The position numbers and the translations under genes are program-made. A stretch of 47,682 nt of DNA from positions 1 to 47,682 of the forward strand of contig JAJPHF010000070.1 of assembly GCA_021325365.1 (NCBI GenBank), read 5' to 3'. Under the pieces are notes generated by a model. It made no database searches. It worked only from the letters and a program-made list of their open reading frames with translations, and was not told the DNA's origin. Position 1 is the stretch's first letter, and every line of letters begins with the position of its first letter. Below are positions 1 to 7,369 of this stretch, piece after piece. Source of the DNA: Pseudomonadota bacterium. Its GTDB lineage: Bacteria > Chloroflexota > UBA6077 > JAJPHF01.

Positions 1-137
1 ATCACGCGGATGGGCCTCGCGTGGCCGGGCGGGAGGTCGGCGGCGATGGCGACCGGCTGCCAGAAGCGGCGCAGATACCGCCCGGCCAGCGTGCCGGGGC
101 CGGTGTGCGCGAAATCGGTGTAGGCGTCGCGGGACAT
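1..137 (-). CDS. Rieske aromatic ring-hydroxylating oxygenase, 5' fragment cut by window edge
   Basis: Only the first 45 codons are inside the window. They begin MSRDAYTDFAHTGPGT and continue with a YLRRFWQPV segment and an acidic-Leu-Pro-Pro stretch. This is the characteristic N-terminus of the phthalate 4,5-dioxygenase / vanillate demethylase type of Rieske oxygenase subunit, which lies just ahead of the [2Fe-2S] domain. The ATG at 137 is preceded by CTGGAGGCCGC, a good ribosome binding site. It lies 44 bases after the VOC gene and would be the third gene of the operon reading leftward (binding protein, VOC protein, Rieske oxygenase). The Rieske and iron-binding motifs lie outside the window, so the family call rests on the N-terminal signature alone. 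Confidence 0.72.
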   Translation of the reverse strand, partial: MSRDAYTDFAHTGPGTLAGRYLRRFWQPVAIAADLPPGHARPIRV

Positions 138-181
138 GCGGCCTCCAGGGCAGCGGATGGGGAGCCGGTTGGGTGGCGCGC

Positions 182-985
182 TCAGGCCCGGACCACGTCG
201 ATCAGCACGCCATCCGGATCGGCGAGGTGGCGCTCGCCGAGATGGCAGCTCTGGAACAGCCGCAGCCGGCTCTCGCCCTCGGGGCCGTAGCCAAGCTGCA
301 TCGGGTGCAGCCGCGGGTTCCGCAGCTTGATGTGCTCGACGTCGGCCTCGAACTTCTCCAGGCTCTCCACGGCGAAGCCAATGTGATCGGGGCCGGGCGC
401 CTCGACGTTGCCGCCCGTGTAGTCGCCGATCTGCCAGGGCGTGATGACGAGCGTGATGCGGCCGTCGAACAGGTAGTGGTTCGGGTCGCCGGCCTGCTTC
501 GGCCGCTCCTCCAGGTCGAAGACGTGCCGGTAGAAGCCGCAGAGCAGCTCCGGCTCCATCGCGCGCAGCGTCAGGTGGTGTACGTAGCGCGGGTGCTCGG
601 CGCCCGCCTCGGCGTATACGTCGCGCCGGTTCTCCATCGACGGCACCGACAGGTCGAAGTAGTTGCCGGCTGGATCGTGCATCGTGAAGCCGGCGAAGGG
701 GCGAATGCTCAGGCGCTTCAAGAGCTGCACGCGCGGGTAGGCGTCGCGCAGCCGGTCCTCAAGCTCCTCGATGCTGTCGATCTCGAAGCCGTAGTGGTCG
801 AGGCGGCCCCAGGCGCCCACGCGCCGAATGTTGAAGTTCATCCCCAGGTAGCCGTCGGAGAGCGACACGGCGCCCTCCGGGCGGTTGGTGGGCGACGCCG
901 TCAGCCCGAACGCCGCCTGGTAGAAGCGGGCCAGCGCGGCGTAGTTCTCGCTGCTGATCGCCAGGTGCTTCAGCTTGCCAGCCAT
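182..985 (-). CDS. VOC-family protein, two-domain (extradiol dioxygenase-like)
   Basis: A 267-residue protein with two vicinal-oxygen-chelate modules, the fold of type I extradiol dioxygenases and glyoxalases. Module 1 carries LKHLAI, HYGFEI and DPAGNYFDLS. Module 2 carries HHLTL, DHIGFAV and DPDGVLIDV. These are the usual positions of the two His and one acidic metal ligand; in module 1 the acidic position is Asp instead of Glu. The ATG at 985 is chosen because AAGGAG precedes it by seven bases. An earlier ATG at 1000 overlaps the stop of the preceding binding-protein gene as TGATG, so coupled initiation six residues earlier is possible. Context in an operon with a binding protein and a Rieske oxygenase suggests ring cleavage, but the substrate is unknown. 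Confidence 0.85.
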   Translation of the reverse strand: MAGKLKHLAISSENYAALARFYQAAFGLTASPTNRPEGAVSLSDGYLGMNFNIRRVGAWGRLDHYGFEIDSIEELEDRLRDAYPRVQLLKRLSIRPFAGFTMHDPAGNYFDLSVPSMENRRDVYAEAGAEHPRYVHHLTLRAMEPELLCGFYRHVFDLEERPKQAGDPNHYLFDGRITLVITPWQIGDYTGGNVEAPGPDHIGFAVESLEKFEADVEHIKLRNPRLHPMQLGYGPEGESRLRLFQSCHLGERHLADPDGVLIDVVRA

Positions 986-999
986 GCTCGTCTCCTTCA

Positions 1000-1983
1000 T
1001 CACTTCTGCGTCAGGATGCGCACGAAGTTGTTGAGCAGCCGCGTCTGCTCGCGCTCGTCGTTGCGCTCGTAGAACGCCACGTCCGCCTGGATGAACTTTA
1101 CGCCCGCGGCTTGGAGCTGTTCCATGCGCGCGGCCGTCTTCGAGCCGGGCACGAGGTGCGAGTCCTCGTAGCTGCTCTCGTAGATCATCGCCTGGCCCTC
1201 AGGGCTCAGCAGGTAGTCGATCCAGAGCTTGGCCGCGTTGGGGTGGGCGGCGTTCTTCGGGATCGCCATGTACAGCGGCTTCATGATCGGAGCGTCGGCC
1301 GGGATCACGTAGGCGATGGGCGCTCCCTGCGCCTGCGCCTTCAGCGCCGGCCCCTGGCTGCACGCGAGCACCAGCGCGTCGAACTCGCCGCTGGTGAGCC
1401 GCTCCAGCTCGTTGCAGCGGATGAGCCCCGCCACCTGGCCGGCCAGCCGCTCCACGTACTCGGTCGCGCGCTGCTCGCCCCAGGCCTCGGGTACCGCGAT
1501 CTGATCGAAGGACGCGGCGTACGGCGTGCTCGCGATGCGCCCCTTGTACGCGGGCTTTAGCATGTCCTCCAGCCCGCGCGGCACCAGATCGCCCGTCAGG
1601 CGGCTGGTATTGTAGGCGATCCCCGGCAGGCTCGACTGCACCGCCACCGCCGTGCCGCCCGCCGCGACCATCCGCGGGTCCTGCACGTTCGGCGCCCAGC
1701 TTGCCCAGTCGACCGCCTCCAGCGCGTCGGCCTGGAGCGGCGGGATGAGGTTGTTGGCGTAGCCGACGAACACGTCGCTCGCGGCCGTGCGCCCGGCCTG
1801 GTACTCCTGCGCCACGCGCCCCATCATCGTGGACATGCTGGGCCCCGGCGTGAACTTTACGTCCAGGTTCAGCCCATAGCGCTGGTTGATCGCTTGGGCC
1901 GCGCGCCCGATGCCCTCGGCGCCCTCCAGCGTGCCCTCGCCCCACACCAGCGACAAGCTGCCCTCACGCCGCGCGCCGTCCAC
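1000..1983 (-). CDS. ABC transporter substrate-binding protein (Fe3+/spermidine type), N-terminus separated by a stop codon
   Basis: The open part encodes 327 residues of a periplasmic binding protein of the extracellular solute-binding type used for iron or polyamines. Recognisable parts are the opening ARREGSLSLVWGEG, the GIAYNTSRL segment, the hinge-region KPAYKGRIAS and the C-terminal HPNAAKLWIDYLLSPEGQ. It has no signal peptide from its GTG at 1983. Upstream, in exactly the same frame, are an ATG at 2262 and a complete lipoprotein signal, but a TAG at 2164-2166 interrupts the reading. Without that stop the protein would be 420 residues with a Pro/Gly/Ser/Ala linker. The gene is therefore either a recent pseudogene, read through, re-initiated, or affected by a sequencing error. 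Its stop overlaps the next gene (TGATG). Confidence 0.8.
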   Translation of the reverse strand: MDGARREGSLSLVWGEGTLEGAEGIGRAAQAINQRYGLNLDVKFTPGPSMSTMMGRVAQEYQAGRTAASDVFVGYANNLIPPLQADALEAVDWASWAPNVQDPRMVAAGGTAVAVQSSLPGIAYNTSRLTGDLVPRGLEDMLKPAYKGRIASTPYAASFDQIAVPEAWGEQRATEYVERLAGQVAGLIRCNELERLTSGEFDALVLACSQGPALKAQAQGAPIAYVIPADAPIMKPLYMAIPKNAAHPNAAKLWIDYLLSPEGQAMIYESSYEDSHLVPGSKTAARMEQLQAAGVKFIQADVAFYERNDEREQTRLLNNFVRILTQK

Positions 1984-2011
1984 GACGGCTTGCAGGGCCG
2001 CCGGGCGCGCC

Positions 2012-2175
2012 TCCGCCCCCCCTAGCCCCCCCGATCCTGGGGGGGAACTGGTCGAGTCTGGGGCGGGGCCGGCCGGACCCTGAGCGGAGCCGGCCCGGCT
2101 TTGCGCGGCGCCGGACGCGCTGCCGGCGGCGCCCGACGTGTGGCTCCCTCCAGGATTGGGGGGCTAGGGGGGCGA
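2012..2175. repeat. Inverted-repeat element (palindromic, C/G-rich) inside a coding linker
   Basis: Two copies of a C-rich motif face each other. The left arm (about 2012-2046) contains CCCCCCTAGCCCCCC followed by GATCCTGG. The right arm (about 2144-2175) is its reverse complement with a few differences, reading CAGGATTGGGGGGCTAG. Roughly 100 bases of Gly/Ala/Ser/Pro-coding sequence lie between. A third related motif, in the right-arm orientation, lies near 8961-8987. The element keeps the reading frame of the binding-protein gene except that the right arm supplies an in-frame TAG when read leftward. Confidence 0.7.
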
Positions 2176-2262
2176 GGGCGCGGCCGTGGGCGCGCAGGCC
2201 GTCACCATGAGCAGGCAACAAGCGCTGACGATGCCAATGCCGAGCTTGCTCCCGTGGGTCAT
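2164..2262 (-). other. Severed lipoprotein signal peptide of the binding protein at 1000-1983
   Basis: From the ATG at 2262, preceded by GGGAGAAGGCC, a 32-codon reading frame encodes MTHGSKLGIGIVSACC, then LLMVTAC with the lipobox Cys at residue 23, then a short Ala/Pro stretch, ending at TAG (2164-2166). It lies in the same frame as the binding-protein body that stays open from after this TAG to 1000. It is thus the original start of that gene. The TAG belongs to the repeat arm CCCCCCTAGCCCCCC, so the stop probably came with the repeat rather than by point mutation. Confidence 0.75.
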
Positions 2263-2343
2263 GGCCTTCTCCCGCTCGCTCGCACTTCCCGCCTCAGCGG
2301 GGCGGCTGATGCGCTTCGGAGCAAGCGGTAGTCCCGGCGGGCA

Positions 2344-2754
2344 CTACTCCGCCGCCGTGGCGGCCGGCTGCTCCAGCGGCCGCGCGCCCACCCAGTGGCC
2401 CACGTCGAGGTACAAGCCCTCGATGCCGCGGTACTTCTTCTCGTAGTAGGCGTGGCCCCCCGGCGCGGGCGCGGGCATCGTCGTCGCACCGAGCGCCTCC
2501 AGGCGGCGGTGCGTCTCGTCCTCGTCCTCCACGGAGAAGCCAATGTGCGCGTAGCCGGGCCGAATCTCGCCCGGCCGGTACTGCTGGTTGCCGAGCGTCA
2601 GCGGCAGCAGCGTCAGATTGACGTCGCCGTCGGAGAGGTCGATGGGGCCGTTCGGGCGCCGCTGGACCAGCTCCAGGCCGAACGCCGCCTGAAAGAAGTG
2701 CGCCACCGCCTCGACATCCTCTACGCGGATCGCGATATGCCGAATCTTCGCCAC
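2344..2754 (-). CDS. VOC-family protein, single domain
   Basis: A 136-residue glyoxalase/extradiol-dioxygenase-fold protein: KIRHIAIRVEDVE at the start, FFQAAFGLELV for the helix after strand one, HIGFSVED for the second His, and GLYLDVGHWVG near the end where the third ligand usually lies (Asp here). The GTG at 2754 is chosen because AGAGGAG lies eight bases upstream and the VOC fold begins immediately after it; the upstream extension of the frame looks non-coding. Single-module VOC proteins usually work as dimers. It reads away from the next VOC gene at 2966, and its specificity cannot be assigned. Confidence 0.82.
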   Translation of the reverse strand: MAKIRHIAIRVEDVEAVAHFFQAAFGLELVQRRPNGPIDLSDGDVNLTLLPLTLGNQQYRPGEIRPGYAHIGFSVEDEDETHRRLEALGATTMPAPAPGGHAYYEKKYRGIEGLYLDVGHWVGARPLEQPAATAAE

Positions 2755-2838
2755 GCGGCCACTCCTCTTGCCGTCGTCCCGCCCTGCTGCACAGACGACC
2801 GCCGGGCGGCAGGGGACGAGTCCGGCCCGGCGTCGCAA

Positions 2839-2868
2839 TTGACGCTATGTCGTGTCGGATGCTAGCAT
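2839..2868 (+). promoter_or_regulatory. Sigma-70-type promoter for the VOC / FAD monooxygenase operon
   Basis: TTGACG (2839-2844), an 18-base spacer and TAGCAT (2863-2868) lie about 100 bases ahead of the ATG at 2966. The same TAGCAT -10 recurs in the fluoride-unit promoter at 5287. Confidence 0.5.
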
Positions 2869-2965
2869 CGGCCGGCGCCGCTGTAAAGGGCCGCTCGTCG
2901 CTGCCCGGCTCCGCGCCTACTTCACCTCGATCCGTGAAGCCCGCGCTTGTGCAGGAGGCCGCATC

Positions 2966-3616
2966 ATGGCGCAACCCACGGTGGACGCGAGCGCGCGAAG
3001 CCAGCGAGCGCCGGACGCGCCCGGCTACGGGCCGCTACGGTTCTCCGAAGTGGTGCTGCGGACGCTGCACTTCGAGCGGCTGCGCGAGTGGTACCGGACG
3101 GTGCTGGGCGTCGATCCGTACTTCGAGCGCACGCCCACGGCCGAGGACCTGGCGAACGCCATCCCCGGCCTCTCCCGCGCCGCCGACCTGCGACTGTGCT
3201 TCTTCCGCGTCCACCTCGACTACCCGTACACGCAGGTGCTCGGCATCTTCCAGGTGCCCGACCTGGCCGATGCGCCGTCCACCACGCCCGGCCTGCACCA
3301 CCTGCAGCTACGCCACGCCGCGCTGGGAGACCTGTTCGACCGCTACGAGCGGCTGAAGGCCGCCGGCATCACGCCCCACCGCACGGCGAATCACGGCCCC
3401 GGCACCAGCTTCTACTACCACGATCCCGACGGCAACATGGTCGAGCTATCGGCAGCGAACTTCGCCACCGAGGCCGAGTACCTCGCCTACCTGGCCTCCG
3501 ACGCCTACCGCGCGAATCCCTCCGGCTTGGAGATCGACGCGGACGAGTACGTGGCGCGCTACCGCCGCGGCGTGCCCCAGGCCGAGCTAGTCCGCATCGG
3601 CGGCGGCGCCGCGTGA
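2966..3616 (+). CDS. VOC-family protein (extradiol dioxygenase-like)
   Basis: A 216-residue protein with a complete VOC pattern: FSEVVLRTLHFERLREWYRT at the start, GLHHLQLRH for the central His, and FYYHDPDGNMVELSAANF, which holds the acidic metal ligand (Glu) in the form common to biphenyl-2,3-diol dioxygenase relatives. The C-terminal tail resembles those of ring-cleavage VOC enzymes encoded beside flavin hydroxylases. ATG 2966 has GGAGG at the right distance. The stop codon overlaps the GTG start of the FAD monooxygenase (GTGA), so the two products are probably made in a fixed ratio and act in sequence, hydroxylation then ring cleavage. That order is an inference. Confidence 0.87.
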   Translation: MAQPTVDASARSQRAPDAPGYGPLRFSEVVLRTLHFERLREWYRTVLGVDPYFERTPTAEDLANAIPGLSRAADLRLCFFRVHLDYPYTQVLGIFQVPDLADAPSTTPGLHHLQLRHAALGDLFDRYERLKAAGITPHRTANHGPGTSFYYHDPDGNMVELSAANFATEAEYLAYLASDAYRANPSGLEIDADEYVARYRRGVPQAELVRIGGGAA

Positions 3617-5289
3617 CGCGCGGCGGCGACACCGTGCCTGTCTCCGGGGCTGCCGCGGCCCGCCAGGACGACGCGCCCCGCGTGCCGGTGCTGATCATTG
3701 GCGGCGGGCCGGTGGGCCTGATTCTCGCCATCGATCTCGCGCGGCGCGGCGTGCGCAGCATCGTGCTGGACGAGACTGACGGGACGATCACCTTCCCCAC
3801 CGGCGAGAACCTGAATACCCGCACCATGGAGCACTTCCGGCAGTGGGGGCTGGCCGATCGCATCCGCTACTCGGGTTTTCCCGCCGACTACCGGCGCAAC
3901 GTGCGCTTCGTGACGCGGGTGTTGGGCTATCAGCTCACCGTCTTCGAGCGCACCAGCAACAGCGAGCCCATGCCGCAGGAGGCTGCCGTCAGCCCAGAGT
4001 GGAGCATCTGGTGCCCCAAGTTCTTCCTGGACCCCACCCTGCGCGCCTATGCGGCCACCTTGCCCGAGGCCGACGTGCGCTACGGCTGGCGCTGTGAGGC
4101 GGTCTCCCAGAGCGACGCGGGAGTCGTTGCCGACGTGGTAGAGGTGGCCACCGGGCGCCGCCAGCGTCTCGCCGCGCGGTATCTCGTCGGCTGCGACGGC
4201 GGGGCCTCGGTGGTGCGTCGAAGCGTTGGCATCGAGCTGGAAGGCACCTTCGCGGAAGGCCAGAACCTCGGCATCTTCTTCCGCGCGCCCACCCTGCTCG
4301 CTACCAACCCGTACGGCAGCGCCTCGCAGTACTGGTTGGGCAACCGGGACGGCGTGGGGCCGGTCTCAGCGGTCGACGGCCGCGAGCGCTGGCGCCTCAG
4401 CATCGAGTACCCGCGCGACAAGCTGCCGCAGATGGACCCCGCGCAGGTCGTCCGCGCCGCGTTAGGAGCCGATCTGCCGTTCGAGATCCTGCATGTGCGG
4501 CCGTGGGCGGGCCATCGGGTGGTGGCAGCGCGGTATCGCGCCGGGCGTGTCTTTCTGGCGGGCGATTCGTGCCACATGATGTGGCCGCGCGGCGGCTTCG
4601 GCCTGAATACGGGCGCGGGCGACGCCTTCAACCTGAGCTGGAAGCTGGCCGCGGCGCTGCAGGGCTGGGGCGGCGCCGGCCTGCTCGACAGCTACGATGT
4701 CGAGCGGCGCCCCGTGGGGTGGCGCAACGTGAACCGGGCCGCCGAGAACCGGGCCGCCGAGATCGCCGTCCCGATCCCCGAGCAGCTAGAGGCCGACGAC
4801 GAGCGCGGGGCGCGCGTGCGGGCCCAGGTGGCCGAGCACATCGAGCGCACGCGCCGCAAGGAGTGGAACACGCTTGGCATTCAGCTTGGCTACCGCTACG
4901 AGTCGGCGATCTGTGTCCCCGACGGCACCCTGCCGCCGAGCGACGACCCCGCCGTCTACGAACCGACCACCCGGCCCGGCTCGCGCGCACCCCACGCCTG
5001 GCTCGCCGACGGGCGCTCGACGCTCGACCTGTTCGGGCGCGGCTTCGTGCTGCTGCGTCTCCGCGCGCGCGACGCCGATACGACGGGGCTGGAGGCGGCC
5101 GCCCGGGCGGTCGGCCTGCCGCTCGCCGTGGTCGACCTGGACGACCCGGCCGTAGCCGCGCTGTACGAGCGCCGGCTCGTGCTCGTGCGGCCCGACGGCC
5201 ACGTCGCCTGGCGGGCCGACGCGCCGCCCGCCGACGCCGCCGCGGTCGTGGCCCGCGTGCGCGGCTGCCTCGTAGAGCCTGCCGTCTGA
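3613..5289 (+). CDS. FAD-dependent aromatic hydroxylase (PheA/TfdB/MhpA-type monooxygenase)
   Basis: A 558-residue flavoprotein. The Rossmann motif GGGPVG lies at residues 30-35. The DG motif (LVGCDGGASVVRRSVG) lies near 190, and the GD motif (FLAGDSCHMMWPRGGFGLNT), which contacts the FAD ribityl chain, lies near 313-332. The last 120 residues fit the thioredoxin-like C-terminal domain of phenol 2-monooxygenase relatives. These enzymes use NAD(P)H and O2 to hydroxylate phenolic or similar rings. The GTG at 3613 overlaps the VOC stop; another GTG at 3634 is possible. Its own stop codon overlaps the next promoter. The substrate is unknown. Confidence 0.9.
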   Translation: MTRGGDTVPVSGAAAARQDDAPRVPVLIIGGGPVGLILAIDLARRGVRSIVLDETDGTITFPTGENLNTRTMEHFRQWGLADRIRYSGFPADYRRNVRFVTRVLGYQLTVFERTSNSEPMPQEAAVSPEWSIWCPKFFLDPTLRAYAATLPEADVRYGWRCEAVSQSDAGVVADVVEVATGRRQRLAARYLVGCDGGASVVRRSVGIELEGTFAEGQNLGIFFRAPTLLATNPYGSASQYWLGNRDGVGPVSAVDGRERWRLSIEYPRDKLPQMDPAQVVRAALGADLPFEILHVRPWAGHRVVAARYRAGRVFLAGDSCHMMWPRGGFGLNTGAGDAFNLSWKLAAALQGWGGAGLLDSYDVERRPVGWRNVNRAAENRAAEIAVPIPEQLEADDERGARVRAQVAEHIERTRRKEWNTLGIQLGYRYESAICVPDGTLPPSDDPAVYEPTTRPGSRAPHAWLADGRSTLDLFGRGFVLLRLRARDADTTGLEAAARAVGLPLAVVDLDDPAVAALYERRLVLVRPDGHVAWRADAPPADAAAVVARVRGCLVEPAV

Positions 5290-5295
5290 TAGCAT
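5287..5295 (+). promoter_or_regulatory. Extended -10 promoter of the fluoride unit
   Basis: TGATAGCAT is an extended -10 (TGN plus TAGCAT) that begins in the monooxygenase stop codon. A start 7-9 bases downstream would fall at about 5303, just where the riboswitch aptamer begins. No clear -35 box is present. Confidence 0.5.
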
Positions 5296-5303
5296 AGGAT
5301 CAC

Positions 5304-5443
5304 GAGGGCGATGGAACCCGCCCGGGCGCGCGTTGCCCGAACCGCAGCGACTACCGCGTTACCTGGGGCTCAGCGAGGGGTTGCGCCTCTCCCCGCCCCG
5401 CTCGACGGGTAACCAGCCGCGCCGCTGCTAATGGCTCCTGACC
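5304..5443 (+). promoter_or_regulatory. Fluoride riboswitch (crcB motif), variant with enlarged P3 arm
   Basis: The aptamer is recognised from stem GGGCG (5306-5310) with CGCCC (5319-5323) closing the conserved GATGG loop, then AACCGC (5340-5345), and the 3' signature TAATGGCTCC (5429-5438). Stem P3 pairs GCAGCG (5344-5349) with CGCTGC (5423-5428). The pseudoknot pairs loop GGAACC (5313-5318) with GGCTCC (5433-5438), five of six pairs. Two parts are unusual: an extra hairpin GGGC/GCCC (5324-5338) between the first stem and AACCGC, and a 73-base insert in P3 with its own stems (GTTACC 5358-5363 with GGTAAC 5408-5413). The first downstream gene is crcB, which settles the identity. Confidence 0.93.
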
Positions 5444-5477
5444 CGGCCGAGGCCGCTGGTCAGGGGCCGTTTTCTTT
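5433..5477 (+). terminator. Intrinsic terminator that competes with the fluoride aptamer
   Basis: GGCTCCTGACC (5433-5443) pairs with GGTCAGGGGCC (5458-5468), 11 pairs including one G-U, followed by TTTTCTTT. The 5' half contains the GGCTCC that the aptamer needs for its pseudoknot, so the two structures exclude each other. Fluoride binding should therefore permit read-through into crcB. Confidence 0.88.
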
Positions 5478-5505
5478 GCCAGCGGCAGCCAAGCGAGGAC
5501 CGCGC

Positions 5506-5883
5506 ATGGACTATCTCTGGGTGGGGATCGGCGGCTTCCTGGGCGCCAACGCGCGCTACGTGCTCGGGGCCTGGATCGCCGGCCGCTGGGGCGCCGCGTT
5601 CCCCTGGTCCACGCTCTTCATCAACGTCACGGGCAGTCTGGCGATCGGCGTGATCCTGACGGCGCTCACGGAGAAGCTAGCGGTCGATCCCGCCTGGCGG
5701 CTGCTGCTGGTCGTCGGGTTCCTGGGTGGCTACACTACGTTCTCCAGCTACACGTTCGAGGCGCTCAGCCTGGCGGCGGAGGGCGAGTGGCTGCGGGCGG
5801 TCGGGTACGTGGTCGGGAGCAACGGCGTCGGGCTGCTGGCGGTCTTCCTCGGGATGCTGCTCGCCCACGCCGTCTGGCGCTAA
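5506..5883 (+). CDS. crcB: Fluoride exporter CrcB/Fluc
   Basis: A 125-residue four-helix membrane protein of normal length for the family, which forms dual-topology dimeric fluoride channels that lower cytoplasmic fluoride. The family signatures are present: GGFLGANARY at residues 9-18, FINVTGS at 38-44 with the pore Asn, and GFLGGYTTFSSY at 71-82 with the phenylalanine-box region and the central Na+ site. The ATG at 5506 follows GAGGACCGCGC. An in-frame ATG at 5431 is rejected because it lies inside the riboswitch. Expression is controlled by the upstream fluoride riboswitch and terminator. The DUF190 gene follows after 16 bases. Confidence 0.96.
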   Translation: MDYLWVGIGGFLGANARYVLGAWIAGRWGAAFPWSTLFINVTGSLAIGVILTALTEKLAVDPAWRLLLVVGFLGGYTTFSSYTFEALSLAAEGEWLRAVGYVVGSNGVGLLAVFLGMLLAHAVWR

Positions 5884-5899
5884 CCGTGGAGGCAGCAAG

Positions 5900-6265
5900 G
5901 TGGACGACATCACCGGACGCGGGCTGCGTGTGCGGATCTACTTTGGCGAGCGGGACCACGCGCCCGGCGCGCTGCTCGGCAAGCCCCTCTGGAGCGCGCT
6001 GCTGGAGTACCTGCGCCGCGAGGGGGCGGCGGGGGCGACCGTCTGGCGGGGCATCTCGGGGTTCGGGGCGCACAGCCGCATCCACACGGCGTCGCTGGTC
6101 GACTTATCGAGCGACCTGCCGCTGGTCCTGGAGTGGGTGGACACGCAAGAGCGCGTCGACGCGCTCCTCCCCGGCCTCGCCGCTATCCTCGAAGGCACCG
6201 GCGGCCTCCTGACCACGGACCCGGTGGAGATCCACCGCTACCAGGCGCACCAGGGGCGGCGGTAG
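5900..6265 (+). CDS. DUF190 (PII-like) protein, CrcB partner
   Basis: A 121-residue protein starting at GTG 5900, with GGAGG seven bases upstream. It contains the DUF190 pattern: RVRIYFGERDHAPGALLGKP, LLEYLRREGAAGATVWRGIS, GFGAHSRIHTASLVDLSSDL and PLVLEWVDTQERVDALLPGL. This small ferredoxin-like-fold family has structural kinship with PII signal proteins and is very often encoded next to crcB. Its biochemical role is not established; a regulatory or ligand-sensing role for the exporter is plausible. It is co-transcribed with crcB under the fluoride switch. Confidence 0.9.
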   Translation: MDDITGRGLRVRIYFGERDHAPGALLGKPLWSALLEYLRREGAAGATVWRGISGFGAHSRIHTASLVDLSSDLPLVLEWVDTQERVDALLPGLAAILEGTGGLLTTDPVEIHRYQAHQGRR

Positions 6266-6271
6266 CCCGCC

Positions 6272-7369
6272 CTACTGCGGGTAGAGCGCCTTGAAGAAGC
6301 CGGCGTCGTCCAGCTCGCGGACGAAGCGGTTGTCGTAGAACTGCTCGGGGTCGGCGCCGCGGGCGGCCTCGTTGGACCCGGCCAGCTCCTCCAGCGTGAG
6401 CCGCATGGCGGCCGACGTGGTGTAGGGGATGCGCTTGATGTACTTGCTGGTGTGCAGCTCCCAGGCGCGGTTCAGCACGTCCTGATCGTCGAGCTGCGCA
6501 TACTTGCGCGTCACCTGGACCGCGAAGTCGCGGTCGTTCACGAACCGCCCCTGGCCGCGGAACGACGCGCGCAGGAAGCGCCGCACCACGTCCTCGTGCC
6601 CGGCGATGTAGCTCTGGCGCGCGCCCAGGCCGGCGTGGATGTACTCGACGCCCAGCGACGCGCCGTTCACCAGCTCGCGGTAGCCCTGGCGCTGCAGCTC
6701 CAGCGCGAACAGGTCGGTGGCGGCCACCATGTCGGCAGCGCCGGTGGCGAGCGCGGCGACCATCTCGGGGTTGCCGCCCACCTGGATGATCGGCACGTCG
6801 GCCACCGGCTCGAGGCCAAGCTGCTTCAGCCAGTAGCGGGCCACGAAGTCGGAGGTCGAGCCGAGGCGCGTGACGGCCAGCGTGTGGCCGCGCACGCCGT
6901 CGGCGGTCGGCGCCAGGTCGGGCTGGCCGATGATGTTGATGACGAACGTGCCGATCATCGTCGCCAGCAGCACCGCGTCGCCGCCGCCGAGCGTCACGCC
7001 CGCGGTGGTGGCGCCGCCGGCGATCATGAACTGCAGGTCGCCCGACATCATGCCCTGGATGGCGACGTTGCTGCCGGGGATGTACTCCAGCTCGACGTCC
7101 AGCCCCTCGTCGCGGTAGTAGCCCGCGTCCTGGGCGACCCACATGAACGCCTGGGTCATCCCGAGCGACGTGTAGGCGGCCCGCAGGTGCTCGACCGGCG
7201 CCGGCGGCGCGGCGTTCCCTGCCCCGCCCGGGGCTGGCGCGGCATTCGGCGCCGCCGCGGGCGGCGCGGCGGCCGGGGCCGCCGCCGGCGCGGCCGGCCC
7301 GGCGCACGCGGCCACGAGCGCCAGCAGGCAGGTTCCGATCGCCAGGCCGCGCCAGGCATGTCTCCTCAT
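6272..7369 (-). CDS. ABC transporter substrate-binding lipoprotein (NMT1/SsuA-like), group A
   Basis: A 365-residue lipoprotein. Signal MRRHAWRGLAIGTCLLALVAAC ends in the lipobox LVAAC, followed by about 35 residues of Ala/Pro-rich linker. The binding domain has the NMT1/THI5/SsuA pattern: WVAQDAGYYRDEGLDVELEY near the start of the fold and MMSGDLQFMIAGG after the first helix. Its C-terminus (NRFVRELDDAGFFKALYP) closely matches those of the proteins at 15549 and 22968, which defines a paralogue group. ATG 7369 follows GGGAGGGCAGCG. It lies 134 bases after another binding-protein gene on the same strand. No permease or ATPase is nearby. Ligand families include nitrate, sulfonates and pyrimidine precursors; none can be chosen here. 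Confidence 0.88.
   Translation of the reverse strand: MRRHAWRGLAIGTCLLALVAACAGPAAPAAAPAAAPPAAAPNAAPAPGGAGNAAPPAPVEHLRAAYTSLGMTQAFMWVAQDAGYYRDEGLDVELEYIPGSNVAIQGMMSGDLQFMIAGGATTAGVTLGGGDAVLLATMIGTFVINIIGQPDLAPTADGVRGHTLAVTRLGSTSDFVARYWLKQLGLEPVADVPIIQVGGNPEMVAALATGAADMVAATDLFALELQRQGYRELVNGASLGVEYIHAGLGARQSYIAGHEDVVRRFLRASFRGQGRFVNDRDFAVQVTRKYAQLDDQDVLNRAWELHTSKYIKRIPYTTSAAMRLTLEELAGSNEAARGADPEQFYDNRFVRELDDAGFFKALYPQ

Noticed and set aside
986..1003. Earlier starts (GTG 1003, ATG 1000) for the first VOC gene
   Set aside because: Both lie ahead of the AAGGAG site that serves ATG 985. The ATG at 1000 remains possible through coupling but is less likely.
2947..3612. N-terminal 220 codons in the frame of the FAD hydroxylase
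   Set aside because: They overlap the VOC gene in another frame and are Arg/Pro-rich. The hydroxylase itself begins at the GTG overlapping the VOC stop.
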